Shown here one piece after another: positions 23,418 through 33,500 of a DNA stretch of 64,000 bases (within the stretch, counting starts at the first letter, position 1; each line of letters begins with the position of its first letter). The translations under genes and the position numbers were made by a program. The DNA is taken from contig JAUYVI010000002.1 in NCBI GenBank assembly GCA_030715195.1, positions 496,001-560,000 on the forward strand. Direction: 5' to 3'. Source of the stretch: Dongia sedimenti. Lineage in GTDB: Bacteria > Pseudomonadota > Alphaproteobacteria > Dongiales > Dongiaceae. The notes below the pieces were generated by a model that searched no databases, was not told the DNA's origin, and saw only the letters and a list, made by a program, of their open reading frames with translations.

Positions 23418-23963
23418 TCAGTCGACGATGACCTGATGCGCGAAGGCCCGGCCGTCGGTGATGGTGACCTGGCGGAAGCCGAGCAGCTTCATGAAATCGA
23501 AGAAGTTCGCCTCTTCCGGCTGGGTGTTCTGCTGGAAGAACGGCGTCGAACGCGCGATCGCCGTCAGCTGGGCCAGCAGCGCCCGGGCGCGGTAGATCGT
23601 GTTCAACTGCCCGTCGATCATGCCGACGATGATCAGCTTCTCCGACTGGCTGCCCTTGGCGAAGACCGCGAAGCCCGGCGCATACTTGCCGTCGAGCAGC
23701 TGCTTGGTCATGCCGATGACGAAGGCCTGGCGGCGGACCTTGTCGCTTTCCGGGAGGGTGATCGCGCTGGAGACGTAGTGCTCGAGGGTCTGCGGCTTGG
23801 GATAGTAATAGCCCTCATGCACCGACTGCTCCTCCTGCACGTCCTTGCTGAAGGAGACGGAGTCCTGCGCGCTGGCCGGGGAAACAATGCCCAGTACGCC
23901 GGGGCCGAACGCCAGAAAAGCCGCGACGGACCAGCGAGACACGCGACGCATTCGAACCCCCAA
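23418..23963 (-). CDS. Periplasmic protein of unknown function
   Basis: A 181-residue protein with a signal peptide ([22 protein letters not shown], cleavage after about residue 32). The mature region is mixed alpha/beta with [16 protein letters not shown], a central [26 protein letters not shown] segment and a C-terminal [17 protein letters not shown] strand. No Cys or catalytic motif stands out. I recall relatives in other alphaproteobacteria under unreliable names and assign no function. It is the first gene of a pair with the GNAT acetyltransferase and is divergent from nadK. Confidence 0.8.
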   Translation of the reverse strand: MGVRMRRVSRWSVAAFLAFGPGVLGIVSPASAQDSVSFSKDVQEEQSVHEGYYYPKPQTLEHYVSSAITLPESDKVRRQAFVIGMTKQLLDGKYAPGFAVFAKGSQSEKLIIVGMIDGQLNTIYRARALLAQLTAIARSTPFFQQNTQPEEANFFDFMKLLGFRQVTITDGRAFAHQVIVD

Positions 23964-24050
23964 GAATCCAGAGCTTCAGAGTGCGGCGGCGGAACCTTGT
24001 TTGCAAGGAAAGATTGGACTTTCGGCCGAGGACGGAGCCGCTTCCCGCTA

Positions 24051-24079
24051 TTTCCGGAGCGCGCCGGCGCCGCTATACT
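24051..24079 (+). promoter_or_regulatory. Candidate sigma-70 promoter of nadK
   Basis: TTTCCG (24051-24056) and TATACT (24074-24079) are separated by 17 bp. The -10 box matches TATAAT at five of six bases; the -35 at three. Transcription would start near 24086, giving a leader of about 60 bases before the nadK ATG. Confidence 0.45.
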
Positions 24080-24147
24080 CCCCGGCAACCGGACAGGTGC
24101 CGGGAGCCCTTCCCCGCAACCGCGTCCCATACCTTTTCATCCGTAAC

Positions 24148-24915
24148 ATGGCAAAACCCACATTCGCTTTCGTCGCGGCCCCCAGCGCCGAGGCCCAGGC
24201 CGCGCTGGCGGAGCTGAAATCGCGCTACGGCGAGTCCGATCCCGTGCATGCCGAGATCCTGGTCGTGCTGGGCGGCGACGGCACCATGCTGGAAACCCTG
24301 CACCGGCACATGGGCCGCCAGGTCCAGATCTTCGGCATGAACTGCGGCACCGTCGGCTTCCTGATGAATCGCTACAGCACCGACGACCTGGTCGAGCGTC
24401 TGGAGCGGGGCCAGCTCGTCACCCTGCATCCCCTGGAGATGCGGGCGAAGACCACCGACGGCAGCGAGCAGGTGCGGCTCGCCATCAACGAGGTCTCGCT
24501 GCTCCGCGAACTCGCCCAGGCGGCGAAGATCACCATCCAGATCGACGGCGTCGAGCGAATCTCCGAATTGATCTGCGACGGCGTCATGGTGGCGACACCG
24601 GCCGGCAGCACCGCCTACAACCTCTCGGTCCACGGGCCGATCCTGCCGATCGGCTCCGGCGCGCTGGCGCTGACGCCGATCAGCGCCTTCCGGCCGCGGC
24701 GCTGGCGCGGCGCGATCCTGCCCCGAAGCGCCAGCGTGCGCTTCATCATCCGCGAACCGCAGCGCCGCCCGGTCAGCGCCACCGCCGACTTCGCCGAAGT
24801 CCGCGACGTGCAGGAAGTGAAGATCCGCGAGGACCGGTCGATCACCTTGAACCTGCTGTTCGACCCCGAGCATCACCTCGAGGAACGGATCCTGCGCGAG
24901 CAGTTCATGGCGTGA
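24148..24915 (+). CDS. nadK: NAD kinase
   Basis: NAD kinase phosphorylates NAD to NADP. The 255-residue protein has the ATP/NAD signature G42-G-D-G45 ([10 protein letters not shown]), the substrate motif [10 protein letters not shown], and the [19 protein letters not shown] block. The start at 24148 matches the short alphaproteobacterial enzymes; upstream in-frame codons precede the likely promoter. The 3' end overlaps by 11 bases with the convergent MFS gene. Confidence 0.96.
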   Translation: MAKPTFAFVAAPSAEAQAALAELKSRYGESDPVHAEILVVLGGDGTMLETLHRHMGRQVQIFGMNCGTVGFLMNRYSTDDLVERLERGQLVTLHPLEMRAKTTDGSEQVRLAINEVSLLRELAQAAKITIQIDGVERISELICDGVMVATPAGSTAYNLSVHGPILPIGSGALALTPISAFRPRRWRGAILPRSASVRFIIREPQRRPVSATADFAEVRDVQEVKIREDRSITLNLLFDPEHHLEERILREQFMA

Positions 24916-26167
24916 CCGGGCCAGCGTCGTCCGGTTCCAGTTCCTGCAGGGCGCTGAGATCGTCGGCCCGGCGCAAAGCCGGGAACCAGCGCGCCCAAAG
25001 CGCCGCCACCGCCACCGTGCAGAATCCGCCGGCAACGACCGCCGCCACGGCTCCGACCTGCGCGGCGACGGCACCGGCACGGAAAGCGCCGAGCTCGTTC
25101 GATGCGGAGATCATCAGCATGTAGACCGCGTTGACGCGGCCGCGCAACGAATCCGGCGTCCAGAGCTGTACCAGCACTTCGCGGATATAGACGCTGATCA
25201 TGTCGCTGGCGCCCATGACGATCAGCGCCGCGATCGACAGCACGACCGACCGTGAGAAGCCGAAAACCACCGTGGCCAAACCGAAAACAACGACCGTCGC
25301 AAACATGATGACGCCGGCGCGGCGGCGGAGCGGGCGGACGCCGAGATAGAGAACCATGATCAGCGCGCCGATACCGATCCCCGAGCGCAGGAGGCCCAGA
25401 CCCCAAGCCTCGGTGTGCAGAATGTCATGGGCGAACACCGGCAGAAGCGCCGGCGTGCTGCCGAGCAGCACGGCGAACAGGTCGAGGCTCGCGGCGCCGA
25501 GCACGACTTTCTCCCGCAGCATAAAGCGGAAGCCCCCGACCAACGTGTCGAACGTGCCGGTTTCCCGCACGCGCGGCTGCTCGGCCACGCGAATGCCGAA
25601 CAGCGCCAGGCCGCCGACCAGCACCATCACCAGGGCCGTCGCATAGGCGAAATCGGTCGAGACGGTAAGCAGCGCACCGCCCAGCGCGGGACCGGCGATG
25701 GCACTCAATTGCCAAGCCGAGGTCGAGGTGGCGATCGCCGCCGGGATATGCTCGCGGGGGACCAGGGTCGGCGCCAAGGCGAGCGATGCCGGTCCGGAGA
25801 AGGCGTGGCCGACGGAAAGACCGGCGATCAGCAGCAGCAGCGGCCAGACCGTGTCGAAGCCGGCATCCGCGACAAGCATGATGCCGAAGGTGCAGGCGAG
25901 CTCGACGGCGATGCAGGCCAGGAGAATTCGTTTGCGCGGATAGCGATCGGCGACGGCGCCGGTCACCAGCACCAGCACCAAATTCGGAATGAACTGCACC
26001 AGCCCCACCAGCGCCAGATCAAACGGATCGCGCGTCGTGACATAGAGGCTCCAGCCGATCGCGACGATCAGCACTTCCGCCGCGAGCTGGGCCAGCAGCG
26101 CGTTCAGCGCATATAGCAAAAAATTGCGATTCCGGAGAACGACGATCGCGGAGAGGTGATGCACCAT
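24905..26167 (-). CDS. MFS transporter (EntS/drug-efflux-like)
   Basis: A 420-residue major facilitator protein with about 12 hydrophobic helices. The loop 2-3 signature is [11 protein letters not shown], and the N-terminus [19 protein letters not shown] resembles the EntS/MFS_3 subfamily of exporters for siderophores or drugs. No substrate-specific motif is visible. The gene runs convergent to nadK and lies downstream of the N-formylglutamate amidohydrolase gene with a 60-bp gap, so co-transcription is possible but not needed. Confidence 0.9.
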   Translation of the reverse strand: MVHHLSAIVVLRNRNFLLYALNALLAQLAAEVLIVAIGWSLYVTTRDPFDLALVGLVQFIPNLVLVLVTGAVADRYPRKRILLACIAVELACTFGIMLVADAGFDTVWPLLLLIAGLSVGHAFSGPASLALAPTLVPREHIPAAIATSTSAWQLSAIAGPALGGALLTVSTDFAYATALVMVLVGGLALFGIRVAEQPRVRETGTFDTLVGGFRFMLREKVVLGAASLDLFAVLLGSTPALLPVFAHDILHTEAWGLGLLRSGIGIGALIMVLYLGVRPLRRRAGVIMFATVVVFGLATVVFGFSRSVVLSIAALIVMGASDMISVYIREVLVQLWTPDSLRGRVNAVYMLMISASNELGAFRAGAVAAQVGAVAAVVAGGFCTVAVAALWARWFPALRRADDLSALQELEPDDAGPVTP

Positions 26168-26227
26168 GGCTGGAATTCTGGCTGGGACGGAAGCGCTACC
26201 AGCAATAGCGGATCGGCAGTGGGCTGG

Positions 26228-27154
26228 CTACTCGCCTTCGCGCGCTTCCGGAAGGATACTGACAATCTGTGTCATGACGAACTCCGCGACCGCCGCCAGC
26301 ATCCGGTCGATGTCGCGCTTCAGCGCCGCGAAGCCGGCGGTCTTCTCGATCTTGTCTTCGTCCATGTAGAGGCCGCGATTGACCTCGATCTGCAGGCTGT
26401 GGCGCCCTTCGCGCGGGCGGCCGAAGCGCTTCACCAGCGCGGCGCCTTTGAACGGATGGTTGATGCGGACCGTGTAGCCCATGTCCCGCAATGTTCCGAC
26501 AACGAAGGCGGTGAAGTCCGGATCGCAGCTCTCGCCCTCGAGATCGCCGAGCACGAAATCGTCCCGCGGGATCGCTTTCCCCTGCTTCCGGCCCAGCGCC
26601 TTCATGGAATGCGCATTGATGTGCCACACCGCGCCGAAGCGCGTGTGCAATTCGGCCAGCATCGCCTCAAGCTCGTCGTGATAGGGCCGGTGAAAGCGCG
26701 CGATCCGCTCCTCGATCTCTGCAACGCTGAGCAGCCGGTCATAGACCGGGACATTGCCGCGGATCAGGCGCCGGATCAGGCCGAGCCCCATTTCCGTCCG
26801 CTCGCTGGCCGCGATCGCCGTGGGCCAGGCGTCGGCCAGCATGCCCGGATCGATCTCGCCTTCATGGCGGTTGGGATCGACATAGCTCCTGGGAAAGAGC
26901 GCTTTCAGGAAGCCGGCGCCGTGACGCGGCGCGTCCTCATAGAGGTCGTCGACAAAGGCATCCTCGGCCCGCCGCAACATAGCCAGCGGTGCGGCATGGC
27001 CGAAATCCTCGGGGTAAGTCCGACCACTATGTGGGGAATCCACGACCAACGGCCGGGCCGTCCCGGTCGGAGCGGACCGGACCAGAACGCCGGGCAGGAA
27101 CCGGATGCGTTTCGAGTGCGTGCTTGCCAAATCGCTCTCGTTGTTCACCCGCAC
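26228..27154 (-). CDS. N-formylglutamate amidohydrolase family protein
   Basis: Family members release formate from N-formyl-L-glutamate, the last step of one histidine-degradation route. The 308-residue protein has the conserved metal-site pattern VVDSPHSGRTYPEDF, EIDPGMLADAWPT, HRPYHDELEAML and INAHSMKALG, then the C-terminal RINHPFKGAALVKRFGRPREGRHSLQIEVNRGLYMDE (described in parts). No hut genes are nearby, so the physiological substrate may differ. It is divergent from argE. Confidence 0.9.
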   Translation of the reverse strand: MRVNNESDLASTHSKRIRFLPGVLVRSAPTGTARPLVVDSPHSGRTYPEDFGHAAPLAMLRRAEDAFVDDLYEDAPRHGAGFLKALFPRSYVDPNRHEGEIDPGMLADAWPTAIAASERTEMGLGLIRRLIRGNVPVYDRLLSVAEIEERIARFHRPYHDELEAMLAELHTRFGAVWHINAHSMKALGRKQGKAIPRDDFVLGDLEGESCDPDFTAFVVGTLRDMGYTVRINHPFKGAALVKRFGRPREGRHSLQIEVNRGLYMDEDKIEKTAGFAALKRDIDRMLAAVAEFVMTQIVSILPEAREGE

Positions 27155-27232
27155 TGGGACGGGTTGCCATCAAACTCTCAAGCGTTATGCTGAGTGCCAA
27201 GAAACCAAACGTCAACAGAAAGCAGGCATTCC

Positions 27233-28393
27233 GTGGCGGCGCTTCCGCACAGCATCGAGATGATCCGCAGACTGATCGCCTTCGACACGACCAGCCGCAA
27301 CTCCAACCTGGAGCTGATCGATTTCGTGCGCGACTATCTCGACGCCCATGACGTCGCCACCACGCTGATCCCCGACGAGACCGGCAAGAAGGCCAATCTC
27401 TACGGCACGATCGGCGCCGACGACCGGCCGGGCATCGCGCTCTCGGGCCATACCGACGTGGTGCCGGTCGACGGCCAGGACTGGTCCAGCGATCCCTGGT
27501 CGGTGGTCGAGCGCGAGGGCCGGCTCTATGGTCGGGGATCCTGCGACATGAAAGGCTTCCTCGGCTGCGTGCTCAGCGCGGTGCCGCAATTCTCCAAGAC
27601 CAAGCTCGCCACGCCTTTGCACCTGCTGTTCTCCTTCGACGAGGAGGTCGGCTGCCTCGGCGTGCGCAAGGCGCTCAGCGTGATCAAGGACCTGCCGATC
27701 AAGCCGAAGGGGTGCATCATCGGCGAACCGACCTCGATGCAGGTCGCCATCGCGCATAAGGGCAAGAAGAGCATGCGCGCGCATGTGCACGGCAAGGAAT
27801 GCCATTCGTCGCTGGCCCCGAAGGGCGTCAACGCCGTCGAATATGCCGCGGAAGCGATCGGCTATCTCCGCCGCATGGGCCGGCGCTTCGCCGCCGAAGG
27901 ACCGTTCGATCACGACTACGACGTGCCGCATACGACGGTCCATACCGGCACGATCCAGGGCGGCACCGCATTGAACATCGTGCCCAAGGACTGCACCTTC
28001 GCCTTCGAGTTCCGCCATCTGCCGGTCCAGGATCCGGAGGCGCTCTATGCCGAGTTCAAGCGCTACATCGAGACCGAGCTGCAGCCGGAGATGAAGAAGA
28101 TCGCACCGGAGACCGGCTTCGGCTTCGAGCAGATCTCCGCCTTCCCCGGCCTCGACACGCCGGAGGATGCGGAGATCACCACGCTGGCGAAGAACCTGAC
28201 CCAGGCCAACGGCACCACCAAGATCGCCTTCGGCACCGAGGGCGGCCTCATTCAGGAGATCGACATCCCGACCGTGGTCTGCGGCCCCGGCAGCATCGAG
28301 CAGGCGCATAAGCCAGACGAATACGTCGATATCTCTCAGATCGTGCAGTGCGAGGCGTTCATCGAGCGGCTGCGGGGGAAACTGGCGGCGTGA
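27233..28393 (+). CDS. argE: Acetylornithine deacetylase
   Basis: ArgE hydrolyses N2-acetylornithine in arginine synthesis. The 386-residue M20-family zinc enzyme shows LSGHTDVVPVDGQDW (first His and catalytic Asp), YGRGSCDMKGFLGC (bridging Asp), FSFDEEVGCLG (catalytic Glu pair) and the C-terminal CGPGSIEQAHKPDEYV His. The GTG at 27233 was chosen because it gives the usual family start just before IEMIRRLIAFDTTSRNSN; an upstream GTG at 27194 is also open. Its stop overlaps the NUDIX start (GTGA). Confidence 0.93.
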   Translation: MAALPHSIEMIRRLIAFDTTSRNSNLELIDFVRDYLDAHDVATTLIPDETGKKANLYGTIGADDRPGIALSGHTDVVPVDGQDWSSDPWSVVEREGRLYGRGSCDMKGFLGCVLSAVPQFSKTKLATPLHLLFSFDEEVGCLGVRKALSVIKDLPIKPKGCIIGEPTSMQVAIAHKGKKSMRAHVHGKECHSSLAPKGVNAVEYAAEAIGYLRRMGRRFAAEGPFDHDYDVPHTTVHTGTIQGGTALNIVPKDCTFAFEFRHLPVQDPEALYAEFKRYIETELQPEMKKIAPETGFGFEQISAFPGLDTPEDAEITTLAKNLTQANGTTKIAFGTEGGLIQEIDIPTVVCGPGSIEQAHKPDEYVDISQIVQCEAFIERLRGKLAA

Positions 28394-28845
28394 GCGAACC
28401 GGAATACTGGTTCGACGCCTATCACACCCACGCCGCGGCCGGCGTCGTCCTGCTGACCAAGGACGAGCGCCTGGTCCTGCAACTGCGCGACGACAAGCCG
28501 GACATAGAGAATCCCGGCATGATCACGGCTTTCGCCGGCGGCGCCGAGCCGGGCGAGACGCCGGTCGATTGCGCGCTGCGCGAGCTTGCCGAGGAGACCG
28601 GTATCAGAGCGCGGGGGGAGGATATCCATCGGCTCGGCGCGATCTCGAAGGTGAGCTTCCGCGGCGATCCGACCGCCTCGGTGTTCTTCCTCCTGACTGG
28701 GGTCGACCCCACCCAACTGGTCATCACCGAAGGGACCATGGTCCTGCTGTCCCTTGAGGAAGCTGTCGCTGATCCGCGCCTCACGGAAATCAGCCGGGTG
28801 CTGGTTGAAAAAGTCCGAGCGATGAACCTCTTTTCTCCTAAATGA
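28390..28845 (+). CDS. NUDIX hydrolase
   Basis: A 151-residue single NUDIX domain. The catalytic box G-x5-E-x7-R-E-L-x-E-E-x-G-I is complete (GGAEPGETPVDCALRELAEE then TGI, residues about 50-72). The start is a GTG overlapping the argE stop by four bases, so translation is coupled to argE. The substrate is not evident; the sequence is closest in form to general NTP/ADP-sugar pyrophosphatases. Confidence 0.9.
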   Translation: MSEPEYWFDAYHTHAAAGVVLLTKDERLVLQLRDDKPDIENPGMITAFAGGAEPGETPVDCALRELAEETGIRARGEDIHRLGAISKVSFRGDPTASVFFLLTGVDPTQLVITEGTMVLLSLEEAVADPRLTEISRVLVEKVRAMNLFSPK

Positions 28846-28895
28846 GCAGAATTCATTTGAATTGCGCTTGCGGACGCCCACTTATGCGCCCATCT

Positions 28896-28924
28896 TCGCG
28901 ATCTAATTCATCCGACTGTATAAT
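28896..28924 (+). promoter_or_regulatory. Candidate sigma-70 promoter of the radical SAM gene
   Basis: A perfect -10 hexamer TATAAT at 28919-28924 is preceded, 17 bp upstream, by a weak -35 (TCGCGA; 3 of 6). The local AT-rich stretch is unusual for this genome. Transcription would start near 28931, 66 bases before the TTG start codon. Confidence 0.5.
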
Positions 28925-28996
28925 TTTGAACTTTCACCCTCGAGCGCTGCTGTCAAACTCCGCTCGGCGGGCCCCCTGGCGTTCCATGGAGGTTTT

Positions 28997-30541
28997 TTGA
29001 CCCCCCGGCGACTTCGCATCACCATTATCGATCTCGTCAGCAAGGGCCCGGTCAAGAGCACCTTCCGGCGCCTGATGAATGCCAATACAGCGAGCCTCAT
29101 GCCCCAGGTGGTCGCCACCTGGTGCGAGGAACTCGGGCACCAAGTCCGCTATATCTGCTACACCGGCTTCGAGGACCTTGAGACGGTGTTCAGCGACGAC
29201 TGCGACCTGCTGTTCATCGGCTCGTTCAGCCGCTCGGCACAGACCGCCTATGCGATCAGCAATCTGTATCGCCGGCGCGGCGCGGTCACCGTGCTCGGCG
29301 GTCCGCATGCGCGCTGCTATCCGGAAGATGCCGCGCTCTATTTCGACTACGTGCTGGGCTTCACCGATAAGGGCGTCCTGGACGATGTGCTGCGCGAAGC
29401 GGCGCCGCATCGTCCGGTCGGCCGCTTCCTCAGCGCCGCCAAACAGCCGACCGAGCTGCCGCTGCTGGAGGAGCGCTGGAAATTCGTCGAGGCCACGCTG
29501 GACAAGGCGCCGCTGATCAAGTTCGTGCCGATGATCGGCAGCATGGGCTGCCCCTATACCTGCAGCTTCTGCATCGATTCCGTCGTCGATTACCAGCCGC
29601 TCTCCTTCGACCGCATCCGCACCGACCTCAAGTTCCTGCAGACCAAGCAGCGGCGCCCGATCGTCGCCTGGCACGACCCGAATTTCGGCGTCCGCTTCAA
29701 CGACTACATGACCGCGATCGAGGATGTCGTGCGACCAGGCCGCATGCGCTTCATCGCCGAGAGCAGCCTGTCGCTGCTGTCGGAGCCGAACCTGAAGCGG
29801 ATGCAGCGCAACGGCTTCGTCGGCATCCTGCCGGGGATCGAATCCTGGTACGAGCTCGGCAACAAGTCGAAGACCGGCAAATCGGTCGGAATCGACAAGG
29901 TGCGCCAGGTCGCCGAGCACGTGAACACGATCCTGCGCCACATTCCCTATGTCCAGACCAATTTCGTGCTCGGCCTCGACTGCGATTCCGGCGCCGAGCC
30001 GTTCGAGCTCACGAAGCGTTTCATCGATCTCGCCCCCGGCGCCTATCCGGCCTTCTCGCTGCTGACCGCCTATGGCGCCGCCGCGCCGCTCAATCTCGAC
30101 TTCATGCGCGCGGGACGCGTGCTGCCCTTCCCGCATCATTTCCTGGACAGCAATCACGCGATGAACGTCCGGCCGCTGCACTACGACTGGGCCGAGTTCT
30201 ACGACCATGCCGAGGACCTGACGCTCTATGCGCATTCCCGCGAGCGCCTGTGGCGGCGCTTCGTCGCCAATCGCGGCTTCACCACCAAGGCGATGAACCT
30301 GATGCGCGCCTCGTCTTCCGGTCGGGCAAAATATCAAGGCAAGATCCGCCGCCTGCTGAGAGACGATCCGACCGCGCGCCGCTTCTTCGACGGCGCTTCG
30401 ACGCAGCTGCCGGACTTCTACCGCAACCGGATTCGGCGCCAGCTCGGACCGCTCTGGGACGCCCTGCCCGAGGGCGCGCTGATGCACGATCCCAACGCCT
30501 ATCTGAAACGCCACGAGGCCGCGCGCATCGCCGCCGAGTAG
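28997..30541 (+). CDS. Radical SAM protein with cobalamin-binding-like N-terminal domain
   Basis: A 514-residue cytoplasmic protein. Residues 5-135 form a Rossmann-like domain of the B12-binding type (IDLVSKG..., DLLFIGSFSRSAQTAYAISN, VLGGPHARCYPEDA), but the DxHxxG motif that binds cobalamin base-off is missing. Residues 175-400 are a radical SAM domain with C185-x3-C189-x2-C192 (CPYTCSFC). The C-terminal 110 residues are basic and helical. The TTG start has GGAGG four bases upstream. The gene converges on the LplT-Aas gene with a two-base gap. The reaction is unknown; relatives include methyltransferases and lipid-modifying enzymes. Confidence 0.85.
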   Translation: MTPRRLRITIIDLVSKGPVKSTFRRLMNANTASLMPQVVATWCEELGHQVRYICYTGFEDLETVFSDDCDLLFIGSFSRSAQTAYAISNLYRRRGAVTVLGGPHARCYPEDAALYFDYVLGFTDKGVLDDVLREAAPHRPVGRFLSAAKQPTELPLLEERWKFVEATLDKAPLIKFVPMIGSMGCPYTCSFCIDSVVDYQPLSFDRIRTDLKFLQTKQRRPIVAWHDPNFGVRFNDYMTAIEDVVRPGRMRFIAESSLSLLSEPNLKRMQRNGFVGILPGIESWYELGNKSKTGKSVGIDKVRQVAEHVNTILRHIPYVQTNFVLGLDCDSGAEPFELTKRFIDLAPGAYPAFSLLTAYGAAAPLNLDFMRAGRVLPFPHHFLDSNHAMNVRPLHYDWAEFYDHAEDLTLYAHSRERLWRRFVANRGFTTKAMNLMRASSSGRAKYQGKIRRLLRDDPTARRFFDGASTQLPDFYRNRIRRQLGPLWDALPEGALMHDPNAYLKRHEAARIAAE

Positions 30542-30543
30542 CG

Positions 30544-33500
30544 CTAGCCTTCCGCCGCCAGGTCGAGCGCCGTCTGCCTAAGCCGCCGTATGTCAATCTT
30601 GCCGGTGCCGAGGGTCGGCAGCTCGTCGATCCGGCGAAGATCGCGCGCCTTCGGGATCCACAGCTTCGGCAGCCCGCTGTCGGAGAGACCCTGCCAGACC
30701 AGTTGCGACTCCATGGTTTCGTCGGCGACATACAGCCCGAACAGCCGTTCGCCGCGATCGGCATCCGGAACCGCGACCACCGCGGCGGCGCCGATGCCGG
30801 GGATGCGCAGCATCGCCTCCTCGATCTTCAAATGCGGCACCATCTCGCCACCGACTTTCGAGAAGCGTGAGAGCCGGTCGGTGATCTTGATGAATCCGTC
30901 CTCGTCGATGATCGCGATGTCGCCGGTCACATACCATTCGTCGCGCAGCACCTGCAGCGTGCGGTCGGGATCGGCGAGATAGCCGACCATGCGGCCGGGG
31001 CCCTTCAGCAGCAGCAGCCCCTCCTCGCCTTCCTTCCTCGGCGCGCCGGTCTCCGCATCGACCACCTTGGCGGCGACGCCCGGAATGGGATGGCCGACCG
31101 TGCCGGGCTTGGTGCCGATCTGCCGGTCCGGGCCTTCCAGCACATCCGGCACGTTGGTCGCGACCACCGGGCCCATCTCGGTCGCGCCATAGCCTTCCAG
31201 CAGCTGGATGCCGAACTTCTCCTTGAACTGCTCGGCAAATTCCGGCCGCAGCCGTTCCGCGCCGACCACGACATGCCGGAGGCTGGCGAGATCCTCCGGC
31301 GCGCAGACACGGTGATAGGCTTGGCAGAAAGTCGGCGTGGAGATCAGCAACGTCGCCTTGTACTTCCGGATCAGCCCGCCGATCGATTTCGCGTCGAGCG
31401 GATTCGGGTGATAGACCGCACCGAGGCCCAGGACCAGCGGCATGAACAGCGTGCCCGTGAAGCCGAAGGCGTGGAAGAAGGGCAGCACGCCCATGACGCG
31501 ATCCTCGGGCGTGGCGCCCAGGATCTGGCCGATCGCCTCAAGGTTCGAGATCACGTTGTGATGCGACAGCATCACGCCCTTGGGCTCGCCCGTCGAGCCC
31601 GATGAGAACATGATCGTGGCGAGATCCTTGAACGGGTCGCCCTTCGGCACGGTCAGCCGGCAGAGCAGCCCGGTCGGCAGCAGCATCGCCTTCATGTAGG
31701 TCAGCGCGCGCTCGGCCTTGCCGAAGCCGCCGAGCATGTCCTCGACAAAGATCGTGCCCGGCCTGGCCTCGAGCTTCGCCTTGGCCAGGAAGGCCTTGGA
31801 AGCGACGATGGTCCTGATGCCGGATTTGGCGATCGCGGCGTCCATCGTCTCGACGCCGATGGTGAAGTTGAGATTGATCGGCGTCTTCCCCGCCAGCATC
31901 AACCCGTTGTTCACCAGCGCGCCGCCGACCGAGGCCGGCAGCAGGACTCCGATGCGCTCCTCCTCGGGCCGCGCCCGCCGAAACCACTTGGCCAGCATCA
32001 GCGAAGCGGTCAGCATGGCGCCGAAGGTGAGCTCGCGCCCCAGTGAATCCGCCATGCAGAAGCGGAACCAGCAGCGTTTGGCGGTGCGGATCACGCGGAC
32101 CGGCACCAGGTCGCGGGTGGTGCGCCGGTGATCGAAGGCCTCGGCGCCGAGCTCCAGCAGCCGGGTGCGCAATTCCCCGGCGCGGGTGGTCGCCGGCAGC
32201 GGCGCGCCGAAGGTGATGGTCACCGGATAGAAGAAGCGCTTCGGCCATTTCCAGAAAAACTTGCCGTCCTTGAAGCTGAAGATCGAGCCCCAGACCTGGT
32301 CGAGATGGACCGGAATCACCGGCACGTCGAGATCCTGCACGATCTTCTCGAAGCCGCGCTTGAACGGCAGCATGTTGCCGGTGCGGCTGATCGCGCCCTC
32401 GGCGAAGATGCAGACGCAATGCCCGGCCTGCAGCTCCTCGCGCGCGCGGCGCACCGCCGCGATGGCCTCGCGCCCGCCGCCGGTAGGGATTGCGCGCATC
32501 TTCTTGAACAGCCAGCCGAGCAGCGGCAGCTTGAAGAACGGCGCATAGACCATGAAGCGCACGAAGCGCTGGATCGAGGCGCCGACCAGCAGGCCGTCGA
32601 CGAAGGAGAGGTGGTTGCAGACCAGCAGCGCCGGCCCGTTCAGCGGCACGTTGTCCGGGTTGACGATCTTGATCCGATAGATCGTGTGGGTGATCAGCCA
32701 GAGCGAGAAGCGGATCATGAAATCGGGCAGCAGGATCAGCAGATAGACGGTGACGCAGAAGGTGGCGAGGCCGGAGAGAAAGATGATCTGGTCCGGCCGC
32801 AGCCCCGCGTAACCGCCCAGTACGGCGCTGACGCCGGCCGCCAGCAGGATCGCCAGGAAGTTCAGCACATTGTTGGCGGCGATCACCCGGCCGCGGGAAT
32901 CGGCGTCCGATTTCTGCTGCAGCATCGCGTTCAGCGGCACCGAATAGAAGCCGGCGAAGAAGCCAAGCAACGAGAGACAGGCGACGGCGCCCCAGAAGCT
33001 GTGCGCGGTGACCAGGAACAGCGCGGTGATACCGATGCCGACCGAGCCGATCGGCACCAGCCCGAGCTCGACCTTGTGCCCGGAGAGACGGCCGGCGGCG
33101 ACACTGCCGATGGCGATGCCGATCGCCACCGAGACCCAGAGCCAGCTGGTGGCGCTTTCGGAGATGTCGAGCACATGCTTGCCGTAGACCGGCATCGAGA
33201 TCTGGAGCAGCGAGCCCAGGAACCAGAACCAGCAGATTCCGAGCACCGTCAGCCAGAGGCGACGGTTGCGCTTGACCTCACGGATCGCGACGATGCTGTC
33301 GGTCAGCGGATTGAGGCGGAACGGCTTGCGGTGCCGCGGCAGCGGCGTGCGGCCGATGCCGAAACTCGCCAGCGTGCCGACGACCGCGATTCCGATCGTG
33401 ACCCCGCCGAGGGACCAGGGATGCGTCCCGAAGAATTGAAACAGCGCGCCGCCGCCCGCGGTGCCGATGATGATCGCCAGGAAGGTACTCATCTCGATCA

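Noticed and set aside
23940..23965. Sequence GGTTCGAAT resembling a tRNA T-loop on the minus strand
   Set aside because: No acceptor stem, anticodon arm or D arm can be drawn around it; it is the start region of a periplasmic protein gene.
28934..30514. Long open frame (over 500 codons) opposite the radical SAM gene
   Set aside because: Its His/Arg/Gly-rich composition has no family pattern and it mirrors the third-position GC of the real gene. Similar antisense frames opposite the LplT-Aas gene (32128-33969) and the AMIN/TPR gene (7043-8983) are rejected for the same reason.
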